Shown here: piece by piece, positions 17,317 to 26,443 of the stretch | Layout: the number at the start of each line of letters is the position of its first letter | How positions within the stretch are numbered: the stretch's first letter is position 1 | DNA from: Planctomycetota bacterium | GTDB lineage: Bacteria; Planctomycetota; UBA1135; UBA2386 | Assembly (NCBI GenBank): GCA_016794035.1 | Contig: JAEUHS010000120.1 | Coordinates: 1 to 44,706 of the forward strand | Reading direction: 5' to 3' | DNA: 44,706 nt | Position numbers and translations under genes: made by a program | Notes under the pieces: generated by a model | The model's database searches: none | Told to the model about the DNA's origin: nothing | What the model saw: the letters and a program-made list of their open reading frames with translations, nothing else

Positions 17317-17877
17317 TCAAGCCCTGCCCATGAACTCGCCGGTGTCGGTGCTGACGCGCACCTTCTCGCCCTTCTTGATGTGGGCCGGCACCTTGATCTC
17401 GAGGCCGGTGTTGCAGGTCGCTGGCTTCTGCACGTTGCTGACCGTGTCGCCGCGCGCGGCATCCTCGGTCTCGACGATCTCCAGTTCGACCGCCGGCGGC
17501 AGCTGCACGGTCAGCGCCTCGCCCTCGCAGAACACCACGGTGACGTTGCTGTTCTCGGTGATGAACTTCATCGCGTCGCCGATCACGTCGGCGCTGAGCA
17601 CGAACTGCTCGAAGTTCTCGTTGTCCATGAAGGTGAAGCCGAGCGAGTCCTTGAACAGGTACTGCGAGTCGCGCGAGTCCAGGTAGACCAGGTCGAGCTG
17701 GTCGCTGGTCTTCATGCGCACCTCCTTCTGGCGGCCGTTCTTCAGGTGCTTGAGGTAGACGTGGTGGATCGCGCGCAGGTTGCCCGGCGTCAGGTGGTCG
17801 TAGCGGGTGATCTGGTACAGGTCGCCCTCGAAGCGGATGACCATGCCCTTCTTGGCTTCGGTGACTCGGATCGCCAT
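17317..17877 (-). CDS. efp: Translation elongation factor P without the tip lysine
   Basis: This 186-residue protein has the three-barrel EF-P layout. It has an N-terminal KOW-like domain, a middle OB domain (about 66-128), and a C-terminal OB domain ending in the signature LEIKVPAHIKKGEKVRVSTDTGEFMGRA-type region. EF-P rescues ribosomes stalled at proline runs. The loop that reaches the peptidyl-transfer centre reads TPGNLRA (residues 30-36). Asn33 occupies the position of E. coli Lys34, the residue that carries beta-lysyl or other modifications, and Arg35 is nearby. An AGGATA at 17925-17930 (TATCCT on the coding strand) is a weak -10 candidate. Confidence 0.94.
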   Translation of the reverse strand: MAIRVTEAKKGMVIRFEGDLYQITRYDHLTPGNLRAIHHVYLKHLKNGRQKEVRMKTSDQLDLVYLDSRDSQYLFKDSLGFTFMDNENFEQFVLSADVIGDAMKFITENSNVTVVFCEGEALTVQLPPAVELEIVETEDAARGDTVSNVQKPATCNTGLEIKVPAHIKKGEKVRVSTDTGEFMGRA

Positions 17878-17993
17878 GTCGTTTGCAGTGCGGAGGTGCG
17901 GTCGGGTGACCGTCGGGGGCGAGCAGGATACCGCGGCGTGATTGGCTCCGCGAGGGTTGCCTCGCGCCGCGGTGGCTTCTCCAATGCGCGGCC

Positions 17994-18971
17994 ATGACCG
18001 CTGTCCCGCTGCAGTTCGATCGTCGTCGTTTCCTCGGCGTGTCCGCCGCGGCCCTCGGGACCGCGGCGCTGCCGGCGTGGGCGCGGCCGCGGCCGCTGCC
18101 GTCGGCGACCGGGCCGCTGTTCTCGATCAGTCTGGCCGAGTGGTCGCTGCACCGCGCGCTGCGCAAGGGCGAACTCGACCACCTGGACTTCCCCGCGCGG
18201 GCACGTTCGTTCGGCATCGACGCGGTCGAATACGTGAACACGTTCTGGCCGGACAAGGCGGACGCCGCCTACGTCGAGGAGCTGCGCAAGCGCTGCGCCG
18301 GCGAGGGCGTGCAGAGCGTGCTGATCATGTGCGACGGCGAGGGCGCGCTCGGCGACCCGAACGAGAAGGCGCGCGCGATGGCGGTCGAGAACCACCGCCG
18401 CTGGCTCGAGGCCGCCAAGGCCCTGGGCTGCCATTCGATCCGCGTCAACGCGCAGAGCGCGGGCGCGCGCGAGGAACAGCAGCGGCTGGCGGCGGCGGGC
18501 CTGCACGCGCTGTGCGAACTCGCCGACCCGCTCGGCATCGACGTGATCGTCGAGAACCACGGCGGCCTGTCGTCGGACGGCGCCTGGCTCGCCGGCACGC
18601 TGCGCCGCGTCGACCACCGTCGCATCGGGTCGCTGCCGGACTTCGGCAACTTCCGCATCGACCAGGACACCGAGTACGACCGCTACCGCGGCACCGACGA
18701 GCTGATGCCGTTCGCGCGCGGCGTCAGCGCCAAGTCGCACGACTTCGACGACGCGGGCGACGAGACCCACACCGACTACCGCCGCATGCTCGACATCGTC
18801 GTCGGCAAGCACGGCTACCACGGTCGCCTCGGCATCGAATACGAAGGCGACCGGCTCAGCGAGCCCGACGGCATCCTCGCGACCAAGCGGCTGCTCGAGC
18901 GCGTGCGCGAGGAGATGGCGGCGCGGCCGGCACCGGGCGCAGCTGCGGACACGAAGAAGGACGGCGGATGA
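17994..18971 (+). CDS. Tat-exported sugar phosphate isomerase/epimerase-like TIM-barrel protein
   Basis: This 325-residue protein starts with a twin-arginine signal (DRRRFLG, hydrophobic stretch, cleavage near AWA-RP). The mature part resembles the xylose-isomerase-like AP endonuclease-2 fold. Metal-ligand candidates are the Glu in VIVENHGG, Asp/Asn in LPDFGNFRI, His in SAKSHDFDD and Glu in GIEYEGD. Export by Tat fits a protein that folds or binds metal in the cytoplasm. Planctomycetes carry many such secreted isomerase-like proteins; the sugar is unknown. It overlaps the downstream aminotransferase by 4 bases. Confidence 0.85.
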   Translation: MTAVPLQFDRRRFLGVSAAALGTAALPAWARPRPLPSATGPLFSISLAEWSLHRALRKGELDHLDFPARARSFGIDAVEYVNTFWPDKADAAYVEELRKRCAGEGVQSVLIMCDGEGALGDPNEKARAMAVENHRRWLEAAKALGCHSIRVNAQSAGAREEQQRLAAAGLHALCELADPLGIDVIVENHGGLSSDGAWLAGTLRRVDHRRIGSLPDFGNFRIDQDTEYDRYRGTDELMPFARGVSAKSHDFDDAGDETHTDYRRMLDIVVGKHGYHGRLGIEYEGDRLSEPDGILATKRLLERVREEMAARPAPGAAADTKKDGG

Positions 18972-20119
18972 ACGATCGGCTACGCAAGCTCCCGACCTAC
19001 CCGATGGAACAGCTGGCCGCGTGGAAGCGGCAGCTCGAAGCGGCCGGCCGGCGGGTGTTCGACTTCGGCACCGGCGATCCGCGCGAGCCGACGCCGGCGA
19101 TCCTGCAGCAGGCGCTGCGCGACGGCCTCGCCCCGGTCAGCCAGTATCCGCCGACCGGTGGCACGCCGGCGCTGCGCGCGGCCGTGGCCGGCTACCTGCA
19201 GCGGCGCTTTCAGGTCAAGGTCGACGCCGACACCGAGGTGCTGGCGACGCTGGGCAGCAAGGAGTGTCTGTTCCACCTGCCGATGACGTTCGTGCAGGTG
19301 CCGAGCGACAAGGACCTCGTGCTCTACGGCGAGCCGGCCTACCCGGTCTACGAGATCGGCGCCCTGTTCGCGGAGGCCTGGACCTACGCGATGCAGCTCG
19401 GCCTGTCGAACGGCTACGCGATGGACCCGGACCTGGTGCCCGAGGCCGTGCTGCGCCGCGCCGCGGTGGTGTTCCTCAACTACCCGCACAACCCGACGGG
19501 CTTCTGCCTGCCCGACGCGCTGTTCCGCCGCTGGGTCGAGCTGCGCGAGGAGTACGGCTTCGTGCTGGTCAGCGACGAGTGCTACGTCGACCTGTGCTAC
19601 GAGGGCGAGCGGCCGAAGAGCCTGCTGCAGTTCGGCAAGAAGGGATGCCTCGCGGTGCACTCGCTGAGCAAGCGCTCGGGCATGACCGGCTATCGTTCGG
19701 GTTTCGTCGCCGGTGACGCGGAACTGATCGCGACCTACCGGCGGTTCCGCGCCAGCATGGGCACGGCGCCGCAGGAGTTCGTGCAGGCCGCGGCGACGCT
19801 GGCGTGGACCGACACCGGCCACGTCGAGCAGCGCCTGCAGGTGTTCGCCGACAAGCGCCGCATCCTGCTCGAGCTGTGCCGGCAGCGCGGCCTCAAGGTG
19901 CACGGCAGCACCGCCGGCCTCTACCTGTGGGTCGAGGTGCCGTCGGGCGTGCGCGACGTCGACTACGCGGCGCGCCTGCGCGAGGTCGGCATCCTCGTCG
20001 CGCCGGGCAGCTTCTTCGGCCCGAGCCGGGAGGGCGGCGGCCAGGATCGCTTCGTGCGCCTGGCGCTGGTGCCGACCGCCGACGAGTGCCGCGCGGCGGC
20101 GGCTGCCTGGCCGAAGTGA
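18968..20119 (+). CDS. Class I/II PLP-dependent aminotransferase, DapC-like
   Basis: This 383-residue enzyme has the class I/II aminotransferase core. It contains [31 protein letters not shown], the Asn in NYPHNPTGF, the Asp/Tyr in VSDECYVDL, the PLP lysine Lys235 in [15 protein letters not shown], and the substrate Arg in RFVRLALV. The SLSKRS form and overall pattern resemble succinyldiaminopimelate aminotransferase DapC and LL-DAP aminotransferase. A role in lysine/peptidoglycan synthesis is therefore likely but not certain. Its ATG overlaps the stop of the Tat-exported TIM-barrel gene, an odd pairing of a cytoplasmic and an exported enzyme. Confidence 0.88.
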   Translation: MNDRLRKLPTYPMEQLAAWKRQLEAAGRRVFDFGTGDPREPTPAILQQALRDGLAPVSQYPPTGGTPALRAAVAGYLQRRFQVKVDADTEVLATLGSKECLFHLPMTFVQVPSDKDLVLYGEPAYPVYEIGALFAEAWTYAMQLGLSNGYAMDPDLVPEAVLRRAAVVFLNYPHNPTGFCLPDALFRRWVELREEYGFVLVSDECYVDLCYEGERPKSLLQFGKKGCLAVHSLSKRSGMTGYRSGFVAGDAELIATYRRFRASMGTAPQEFVQAAATLAWTDTGHVEQRLQVFADKRRILLELCRQRGLKVHGSTAGLYLWVEVPSGVRDVDYAARLREVGILVAPGSFFGPSREGGGQDRFVRLALVPTADECRAAAAAWPK

Positions 20120-20193
20120 ACGCCGCGGCGGGGGCCCGTCGCGTCGGATTCGCGCTCGGCCTGCCGCTGGCGGCGCCGCGCCGGCCGCCGGCC

Positions 20194-20526
20194 TCAGCGC
20201 CCCAGCGGTCCCGTTTCCAGCGGCAGCCCGCTGCCGGACCAGTAGGCGAGGCCGCCGCTGAGGTTCGCCAGCCGTTGGAACCCCGCCTGCGCGAGCACCT
20301 CACAGGCCCACAGGCTGCGGCGGCCGTGCTCGCAGTGCACGAGCCAGTTCGCCTCGCGGTCGAGTTCGTGCAGCCGCTGCTCGAGTTCCTGCACCGGCAC
20401 CAGCACCGCGTTCGGCAGGCGGTGGCTGCGGTGTTCCGCCTCGGTGCGCACGTCGAGGACGCGCAGCGTCGGGTCCGCCTGCAGTTCCTGCCGGGCGGTC
20501 GTCGGGTCGAGGTCGCGGTAGCTCAT
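20194..20526 (-). CDS. Small single-domain rhodanese-like protein
   Basis: This 110-residue protein is one rhodanese domain. It has LRVLDVRTEAEHRSHRLPNAVLVP (seen as two parts, about 21-44) and the active loop CEHGRRS starting at Cys65. The C-terminal LANLSGGLAYWSGSGLP is typical of GlpE/PspE-like rhodaneses. It could transfer sulfane sulfur or act as a persulfide carrier in the cytoplasm (no signal peptide). The frame is open upstream but the ATG at 20526 starts the domain directly. It is divergent from the first TMTC-like gene across 82 bases. Confidence 0.88.
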   Translation of the reverse strand: MSYRDLDPTTARQELQADPTLRVLDVRTEAEHRSHRLPNAVLVPVQELEQRLHELDREANWLVHCEHGRRSLWACEVLAQAGFQRLANLSGGLAYWSGSGLPLETGPLGR

Positions 20527-20566
20527 GCCGGCGATCGGACCGCGGCGCGCGGCCGCGGTCAACGGC

Positions 20567-20610
20567 GCCCGTTGCGCCGCGCGCGCGGATCCGCGAAGGT
20601 GCGCGCACAT
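20567..20610. repeat. Upstream repeat, copy 1 (with 12-bp palindrome)
   Basis: This 44-base block ends at the start codon of the first TMTC-like gene. It recurs at 22607-22650 before the second gene with four mismatches. It contains the perfect palindrome CGCGGATCCGCG at 20584-20595. It may be an operator or part of the original duplicated unit. Confidence 0.85.
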
Positions 20611-22573
20611 GGCGCCCGCCCGCCCCGACGCTGACGCGCCCGAACGGGAGCCGCGCTGGCCGCTGCTGCTGGTGCTGGCGGCCGGCCTCGCGGCGTGGTG
20701 GGGCGCCTGGAACTGCGGCTACGTGTTCGACGATCGGCCGGCGATCGTCGGCAACCGGGCGCTGCAGGCGTTCGACTGGTGGGGCGCGGCGTTCGGGCCC
20801 GAGCACCAGCCGCTCGCGAACCGGCCGTTGGCGTGCGCGACGCTGGCGTTCGACCTGTGGTGCTTCGGCGCGGGGCCGTTCGGGCCGCACCTCGGCAACC
20901 TGCTGCTGCACCTCGCCAACGGCCTGTTGGTGCTGCTGGTGGTGCGCGCGGCGCTGCGCGCGCCGAACCTCGCCGGCCGCTACGACGTCGGCCGCCGCAC
21001 GCTGGTGGCGACCGCGGTCGCGGTGCTGTGGGTGGCGCATCCGCTGGGTGGCGACGCGGTCGTCTACGCGACCCAGCGGTCGACGCTGCTGTTCAGCGGC
21101 TGTCTGCTCGGCGCGCTGTGGTCGTCGTTGCGTGCGGCCGGCGCCGCGTCGCCGTCGCGCTGGCGCGCGCTCGCCGTGCTGGCCGTGGCGCTGGGCATGG
21201 CCAGCAAGGAGGACATGGTCCTGGCGCCGGTGCTGCTGGTGCTGTGGCAACGGGCGCTGGTCGCACCCTCGTGGCAGGCGCTGCGCGCGCGCCGCGGCTA
21301 CGTCGTCGCGCTGGCGGCGACCTGGCTGGTGCTGGCCGCGTGCCTGCTGCTCGGGCCGCACAACCCGACCGTCGGCTACGCGACCCGGACCCCGGTCACG
21401 GCGTGGCAGTGGTTGCTGACGCAGGCGGGCGTGCTGGTCCACTACCTCCGGCTCGTCGTCTGGCCGCACCCGTTGCGCGGCGCCTATGACTCAGGCGTCG
21501 TCACCGGCGCGATGGCGGCGCTGCTGCCCGGCGCCGTCGTCGTCGCGCTGCTCGCCGTCACCGTGTGGCTCTGGCGCCGCCGCCCATGGTGGGGGTGGCT
21601 CGGTGCACTGTTCTTCCTGCTGCTGGCGCCGACGTCGTCGGTGCTGCCGATCGTCACCGAGATCGCGGCCGAACGCCGCATGTACCTGCCGATGCTGGCG
21701 GTGCTGGTGCCGCTGGTCGTCGCCGGCGAACGCTGGCTGCGCGGCCGTTCGCTGCCGCTGGTGGTCGCCGCTGCCACAATCGGCTGCGTGGTGCTCGCCC
21801 AGGGGCGCGTCGATGCGTTCCGCGACGAGGTCGCGTTCTGGACCGACGCCTACACCAAGCGCGATCCTGCGAGCCGTTCCTTCCTGGCCGGGCGGCTGCT
21901 CAGCGACTACGCGACGGCGCTGTGGCTGCAGGGCCGATTCGACGACGCGGCCGACGTGCTCGACCGGATGGTGCAGTGCGAGTCCCTGTCGTCGGACGAC
22001 CTCCACAAGTACGCGCAGTCCCTGCAGCAACGCGGTCGCACCGACGAGGCGATCCGCGTGCTGCGCCGTCTGCTCGCGCGGCGCCCCGGCGACGCCGCAC
22101 TGCTCGGCGACCTGGGTACGTGCCTGGTCCAGGCCTGCGACGCCGAGGGTGCGGACGGCAGCGACCCGCGCCTGGTCGAGGCCGAGGACGTGCTGCGCCG
22201 CGCGCTGGCCACGGCACCGCAGCGCAGTTCGGTGTGGAACAGCCTCGGTGGCGTGCTGCGCGCGCGCGGTCGTCTGGCCGCGGCCGAGCAGGCCTTCCTG
22301 CGCGCGACCGAGCTGACGACCGATCGCTCGATGCCCTACCTGTCGCGCGCCGCCCTGCTGGCCCAACTCGGCCGCGGCGCCGAGATCGCGCCGATGTTCC
22401 AGCGCCTGCTGCAGGCGCGGCCGAACGACGTGGCGCTGCGTTTCGAGCTGTCGGAGTTCTGCCTGCAGCAGGGCCAGGTGCCGCTGGCGCGCAACGTGAT
22501 GCAGGACGTGCTGCGCATCGAACCGGGCAATCGGCGGGCGCTGGAGCAACTGCAGCTCCTGCAGGGGCGTTGA
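20609..22573 (+). CDS. TMTC-like multi-spanning GT-C membrane protein with TPRs, copy 1
   Basis: This 654-residue protein has about ten transmembrane helices (about residues 17-400). Its first loop reads YVFDDRPAIVGNRAL, the acidic FDD/N pattern seen in TMTC-type and other GT-C glycosyltransferases. NRPLACATLAFDLW, FGPHLGNLLLHLANGLLV, HPLGGDAVVYATQRSTLL and LGMASKEDMVL also match the TMTC order. Residues about 430-650 are TPR-like helical repeats that would face the periplasm. Eukaryotic TMTC proteins are O-mannosyltransferases; a protein or lipid glycosyltransferase role here is inferred. It is duplicated immediately downstream. AAGG lies about 9 bases before the ATG at 20609. Confidence 0.82.
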   Translation: MAPARPDADAPEREPRWPLLLVLAAGLAAWWGAWNCGYVFDDRPAIVGNRALQAFDWWGAAFGPEHQPLANRPLACATLAFDLWCFGAGPFGPHLGNLLLHLANGLLVLLVVRAALRAPNLAGRYDVGRRTLVATAVAVLWVAHPLGGDAVVYATQRSTLLFSGCLLGALWSSLRAAGAASPSRWRALAVLAVALGMASKEDMVLAPVLLVLWQRALVAPSWQALRARRGYVVALAATWLVLAACLLLGPHNPTVGYATRTPVTAWQWLLTQAGVLVHYLRLVVWPHPLRGAYDSGVVTGAMAALLPGAVVVALLAVTVWLWRRRPWWGWLGALFFLLLAPTSSVLPIVTEIAAERRMYLPMLAVLVPLVVAGERWLRGRSLPLVVAAATIGCVVLAQGRVDAFRDEVAFWTDAYTKRDPASRSFLAGRLLSDYATALWLQGRFDDAADVLDRMVQCESLSSDDLHKYAQSLQQRGRTDEAIRVLRRLLARRPGDAALLGDLGTCLVQACDAEGADGSDPRLVEAEDVLRRALATAPQRSSVWNSLGGVLRARGRLAAAEQAFLRATELTTDRSMPYLSRAALLAQLGRGAEIAPMFQRLLQARPNDVALRFELSEFCLQQGQVPLARNVMQDVLRIEPGNRRALEQLQLLQGR

Positions 22574-22606
22574 GGCACGGCCGCCGCGCGGGGTGGGTTG
22601 CCGGTC

Positions 22607-22650
22607 GCCCGTTGCGCGGCGGGCGCGGATCCGCGAACGTGCGCGCTCAT
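22607..22650. repeat. Upstream repeat, copy 2 (with 12-bp palindrome)
   Basis: This is the second copy of the 44-base block, exactly 2040 bases after copy 1. Its palindrome CGCGGATCCGCG at 22624-22635 is unchanged. Conservation here exceeds what protein coding would require, since neither copy codes for a conserved protein part. Confidence 0.85.
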
Positions 22651-24604
22651 GCCACCCGCTGACCCTACCGTATCGCAACCAGAGCCGCGCTGGCCGCTGC
22701 TGCTCGTGCTGGCGGTCGGTCTCGTCGCATGGTGGGGCGTCTGGAACTGCGGCTACGTGTTCGACGACCGCCCGGCGATCGTCGACAACCGGGCGCTGCA
22801 GGCGTTCGACTGGTGGGGCGCGGCGTTCGGGCCCGAGCACCAGCCGCTCGCGAACCGGCCGTTCGCGTGTGCGACGCTGGCGTTCGACCTGTGGTGCTTC
22901 GGCGCGGGGCCGTTCGGGCCGCACCTCGGCAACCTGCTGCTGCACCTCGCCAACGGCCTTCTGGTGCTGCTGGTGGTGCGCGCGGCGCTGCGCGCGCCGA
23001 ACCTCGCCGGCCGCTACGACCTCGGCCGCCGCACGCTGGTGGCGACCGCGGTCGCGGTGTTGTGGGTGGCGCATCCGCTCGCCGGGGAGGCCGTGGCCTA
23101 TGCGACGCAGCGGTCGACGCTGTTGTTCAGCGGCTGCCTGCTGGTCGCGCTGTGGGCCTCGCTGCGTGCGGCGGATGCGGCGATGCCGCGGCGCTGGCGC
23201 GCGCTCGCGGTGGTCGCGGTGGCGTTGGGCATGGGCAGCAAGGAGGACATGGTCCTGGTGCCGGTGCTGCTGGTGCTGTGGGAACGGGCGCTGGTCGCGC
23301 CGTCGTGGGCGGCGTTGCGCGCCCGCGTCGAGTACTTCGGTGCGCTGGCCGCGACGTGGGTGGTGCTGGTGACGTGCCTGGTGCTCGGACCGCACAATGC
23401 GACCGTCGGCTACGGCGACGAGACGCAGGTCACGGCATGGCAGTGGTTGCTGACCCAGGCCGGCGTGCTGGTGCGCTATCTCGCGTTGGTGGTCTGGCCG
23501 CAGCCGCTGCGCGGCGTGTACGACGTCGACATCGTCACCGTGGCGCACCGAGCGCTGCTGCCCGGCGCCGCCATCGTCGCGCTGCTCGCCGTCACCGTGT
23601 GGCTCTGGCGCCGCCGACCGTGGTGGGGGTTCCTGGGTGCGCTGTTCTTCCTGTTGCTGGCGCCGACGTCGTCGGTGCTGCCGATCGTCACCGAGGTGGC
23701 GGCCGAGCGCCGCATGTACCTGCCGATGCTGGCGCTGCTGGTGCCGCTGGTCGTCGCCGGCGAACGCTGGCTGCGTGGCGCGGTGCTGGTGCCGGTGCTC
23801 GCGGTGACGGTCGTCTGGGTGGTGTTCGCGCAGGACCGGGTCGCCGTCTACGGCGACCAGCATGCGTTCTGGACGGATGCCTACCAGAAGCGCGATCCGG
23901 ACAGCCGTTCGTTCGGGGCCGGCCGGTTGCTCGGCGACTACTCGTTGGTGCTGTGGGAACAGGGCCGGTTCGACGAAGCGGCGGCGGTGCTGGACCGGAT
24001 GATGGAGTGCGAGAACCTCGGGCCGGACGAGATCCACCGCTACGTGCAGTCGCTGCATCAACGCGGCCGGCTCGACGAGGCCGTGCAGTTGCTGCGGCGC
24101 GAACTGGTGGGGCACCCTGAGCCCGGGTTGCTGCTCGGCGACCTGGGCACCTGCCTGCTCCAACTCGCGCATGGCAGCGCCGCCGCCGGCGACGATGCAC
24201 GCCTGGTCGAGGCGGAAGACGCGCTGCGCCGGAGCCTCGCGTTCCGGCCGGACGACGCGTCGTTCTGGAACAGCCTCGGTGGCGTGCTGCGCGCGCGCGG
24301 TCGTCTCGCCGAGGCCGAGGATGCCTACCGGCACGCGACCGATCTGACGACCGAGCGGTCGATGCCGTACCTGTTACGCGCCGACCTGCTGGCCCAGCTC
24401 GGCCGTGGGGCCGAGATCGCGCCGTTGTTCCAGCGCCTGCTGCAGGCGCGGCCGAAGGACGTGGCGCTGCGCTTCGAGTTGTTGGACTTCTTCATGAAGC
24501 GGGGTCAGGTGCCGCTGGCGCGCAACGTGATGCAGGACGTGCTGCGCATCGAGCCGGGCCACCCGCAGGCGCTGCAGGTGTTGCAGCAGCTGCAGGGTCG
24601 CTGA
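22649..24604 (+). CDS. TMTC-like multi-spanning GT-C membrane protein with TPRs, copy 2
   Basis: This 651-residue paralog of the preceding gene is near-identical over the membrane part. It shares YVFDDRPAIVDNRAL, FDWWGAAFGPEHQPLANRP and HLGNLLLHLANGLLVLLVV. Divergence rises in the C-terminal TPR region (for example VQLLRRELVGHPEPGLLLGDLGT versus IRVLRRLLARRPGDAALLGDLGT). It lies only 75 bases after copy 1 in the same orientation. A continuous frame from 22598 adds residues encoded by the upstream repeat; the ATG at 22649 matches the start of copy 1. Membrane part conserved and TPR part diverging suggests the same enzymatic core with different partners; that is inference. Confidence 0.82.
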   Translation: MPPADPTVSQPEPRWPLLLVLAVGLVAWWGVWNCGYVFDDRPAIVDNRALQAFDWWGAAFGPEHQPLANRPFACATLAFDLWCFGAGPFGPHLGNLLLHLANGLLVLLVVRAALRAPNLAGRYDLGRRTLVATAVAVLWVAHPLAGEAVAYATQRSTLLFSGCLLVALWASLRAADAAMPRRWRALAVVAVALGMGSKEDMVLVPVLLVLWERALVAPSWAALRARVEYFGALAATWVVLVTCLVLGPHNATVGYGDETQVTAWQWLLTQAGVLVRYLALVVWPQPLRGVYDVDIVTVAHRALLPGAAIVALLAVTVWLWRRRPWWGFLGALFFLLLAPTSSVLPIVTEVAAERRMYLPMLALLVPLVVAGERWLRGAVLVPVLAVTVVWVVFAQDRVAVYGDQHAFWTDAYQKRDPDSRSFGAGRLLGDYSLVLWEQGRFDEAAAVLDRMMECENLGPDEIHRYVQSLHQRGRLDEAVQLLRRELVGHPEPGLLLGDLGTCLLQLAHGSAAAGDDARLVEAEDALRRSLAFRPDDASFWNSLGGVLRARGRLAEAEDAYRHATDLTTERSMPYLLRADLLAQLGRGAEIAPLFQRLLQARPKDVALRFELLDFFMKRGQVPLARNVMQDVLRIEPGHPQALQVLQQLQGR

Positions 24605-24631
24605 CGCCCGCGCGCGCCGGCCTGCCGTCGG

Positions 24632-26443
24632 TCACGTCGCGTCGAGGTGACCGCGGTCGGAGTCGCCCATCGCGACGTCGACGCGCGGGAAGTACTCGCG
24701 CCAGCGCCGGTCCACGAGCTTCGCCGTGTCCGGATCGCAGAACAGTTCCTTCGGGTAGCTCGGCTTCATGCGCGCGTCGATCACGACCGGCGGCGAGTAG
24801 CTCGGCTGGCTGCGCACGAGGCGCAGGTCGCGCGCGTGCAGGTCGGCGGCCGGCTCGAAGCGGGTGAACGTCGTCCACAGGAAGTTGACCGCCGACCTGG
24901 CCGCGCGCGTCGCGTCGTCGACCAGCACCACCAGCGGCCAGTCGGTCGTGGCCGGCAGCCGGGCCAGCGCCGCGGCGGCGTCGCGTGCGTCGGCGAACGC
25001 GGGGCCGTCGACGCACAGGCAGCCGGCGCAGAACGGCACTGCCGAGCGGAACGGCGGCGGCAGTTCGCCGGTGAACGCGGTCGGCAGCGTGCGCACCGGC
25101 TCGCCGAGGCCGAGCAGCACGCCCTTGCTGCCCTTGTTGACCTCGGGGCCGGCGTAGTCGAGCGTGTCCATCGACAGGCTGCCGAACACGTAGAGGTCGG
25201 TCGCGAACCGGCAGCGCGCGAGCACGTGCTGCAGCGTCGCCCGGAAGTCGCGCAGGTCGACCGGCCGATCGGTCAGCAGCAGGAACTTGGTCAGGCTCAG
25301 CTGGCCCTCGCCGAGGATGCGGAACGCGCTCTGCATCGCCTCGCGGGCGTAGCGTTCGCGCACGATCGCCGCCGCCAGCGCGTGGTAGCCGGTCTCGCCG
25401 TACGACCACAGGTCGCGCACCTGTGGCATCGCGACCCTGGCCAGCGGCAGCAGCAGCTCCTGCAGGTGGTCGCCGAGGAAGAAGTCCTCCTGGCGCGGCT
25501 TGCCGACCACGGTCGCGCACAGGATCGGGTCCGGCCGGTGCAGCAGCGCCCGCGCGCGGATCAGCGGGTAGTCGTGCCGCAGCGAGTAGTAGCCGTAGTG
25601 GTCGCCGAACGGGCCTTCCGGGTGACGCTCGCCGGGGCGCACCTCGCCGACGATGGTGAACTCGGCGTCCGCGAACAGCGGCAGCGGCGTGTGCGGGGAG
25701 CGGGCGGTGCGCAGGCGGCGGCCGAGCAGCAGCGAGGCCAGCAGCACCTCGGGCACGTTCTCGGGCAGCGGCGCGATCGCCGACAACACGAGTGCCGGCG
25801 GCCCACCGATCGTCACGTGCACCGGCATCGGCCGGCCGAGCCGCTCGTACTCGGCCAGGTGGAAGCCGCCGCCCTTGCCGATCTGCACGTGCAGCCCGGC
25901 GGTGTCGTCGCCGTGGCGCTGGATGCGATACATGCCGAGGTTGCTGCCGAGGCCCTCGGGATGCTCGGTGTAGACCAGCGGCAGGGTCACGAACGGCCCG
26001 CCGTCCTCGCTCCAGGTGCGCAGCAGGGGCAGCCGCGACAGGCGCGGCGGCGCGTCCGCGTGCGCGAGCACGGGCGCGCGGTGCACGTGCGCGCGGCCGA
26101 CCCTGGCCAGCGCGCCGAGCAGGTCGCGGTGCTGCCACAGCTTGCCGAGGCTCGGCGGCAGCAGCGTGTGCGGCACCGAGGCGAGGCGCTGGACCAGTTC
26201 GAGCGGGCGTCTGCCGAACGCCAGTTCGACGCGGCGTGCGGTGCCGAACAGGTTGGTGACCACCGGCCAGGGCGAGCCCTTGACGCGGCGGAACAGCAGC
26301 GCCGGGCCGCCGGCGGCGATCACGCGCCGGTGCACCTCGGCGGCCTCGAGGTCGGGGTCGACCTCGGTGTCGATCTCGACCAGTTCGCCGTCGGCGCGCA
26401 GCAACGCCAGCAGGGCGCGGAGGTCGAGCAGCGGCGAACTCAT
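24632..26443 (-). CDS. UbiD-family prFMN-dependent decarboxylase
   Basis: This 603-residue protein matches UbiD. The cofactor region has NLGMYRIQRHGDDTAGLHVQ. The core has EGPFGDHYGYYSL (written PEGPFGDHYGYYSLRHDYP in the protein), KPRQEDFFLGDHLQELLLPL, and the C-terminal LWTTFTRFEP and PPVVIDARMKPSYP. It is longer than E. coli UbiD (497) and similar in size to the long UbiD-type enzymes of menaquinone (futalosine) pathways, so it could be MqnP/MqnL-like or a polyprenyl-hydroxybenzoate decarboxylase. No UbiX-type prFMN synthase is in the window. The ATG at 26443 overlaps the lpxB stop by 4 bases, so it is the last gene of a tight operon. Confidence 0.88.
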   Translation of the reverse strand: MSSPLLDLRALLALLRADGELVEIDTEVDPDLEAAEVHRRVIAAGGPALLFRRVKGSPWPVVTNLFGTARRVELAFGRRPLELVQRLASVPHTLLPPSLGKLWQHRDLLGALARVGRAHVHRAPVLAHADAPPRLSRLPLLRTWSEDGGPFVTLPLVYTEHPEGLGSNLGMYRIQRHGDDTAGLHVQIGKGGGFHLAEYERLGRPMPVHVTIGGPPALVLSAIAPLPENVPEVLLASLLLGRRLRTARSPHTPLPLFADAEFTIVGEVRPGERHPEGPFGDHYGYYSLRHDYPLIRARALLHRPDPILCATVVGKPRQEDFFLGDHLQELLLPLARVAMPQVRDLWSYGETGYHALAAAIVRERYAREAMQSAFRILGEGQLSLTKFLLLTDRPVDLRDFRATLQHVLARCRFATDLYVFGSLSMDTLDYAGPEVNKGSKGVLLGLGEPVRTLPTAFTGELPPPFRSAVPFCAGCLCVDGPAFADARDAAAALARLPATTDWPLVVLVDDATRAARSAVNFLWTTFTRFEPAADLHARDLRLVRSQPSYSPPVVIDARMKPSYPKELFCDPDTAKLVDRRWREYFPRVDVAMGDSDRGHLDAT

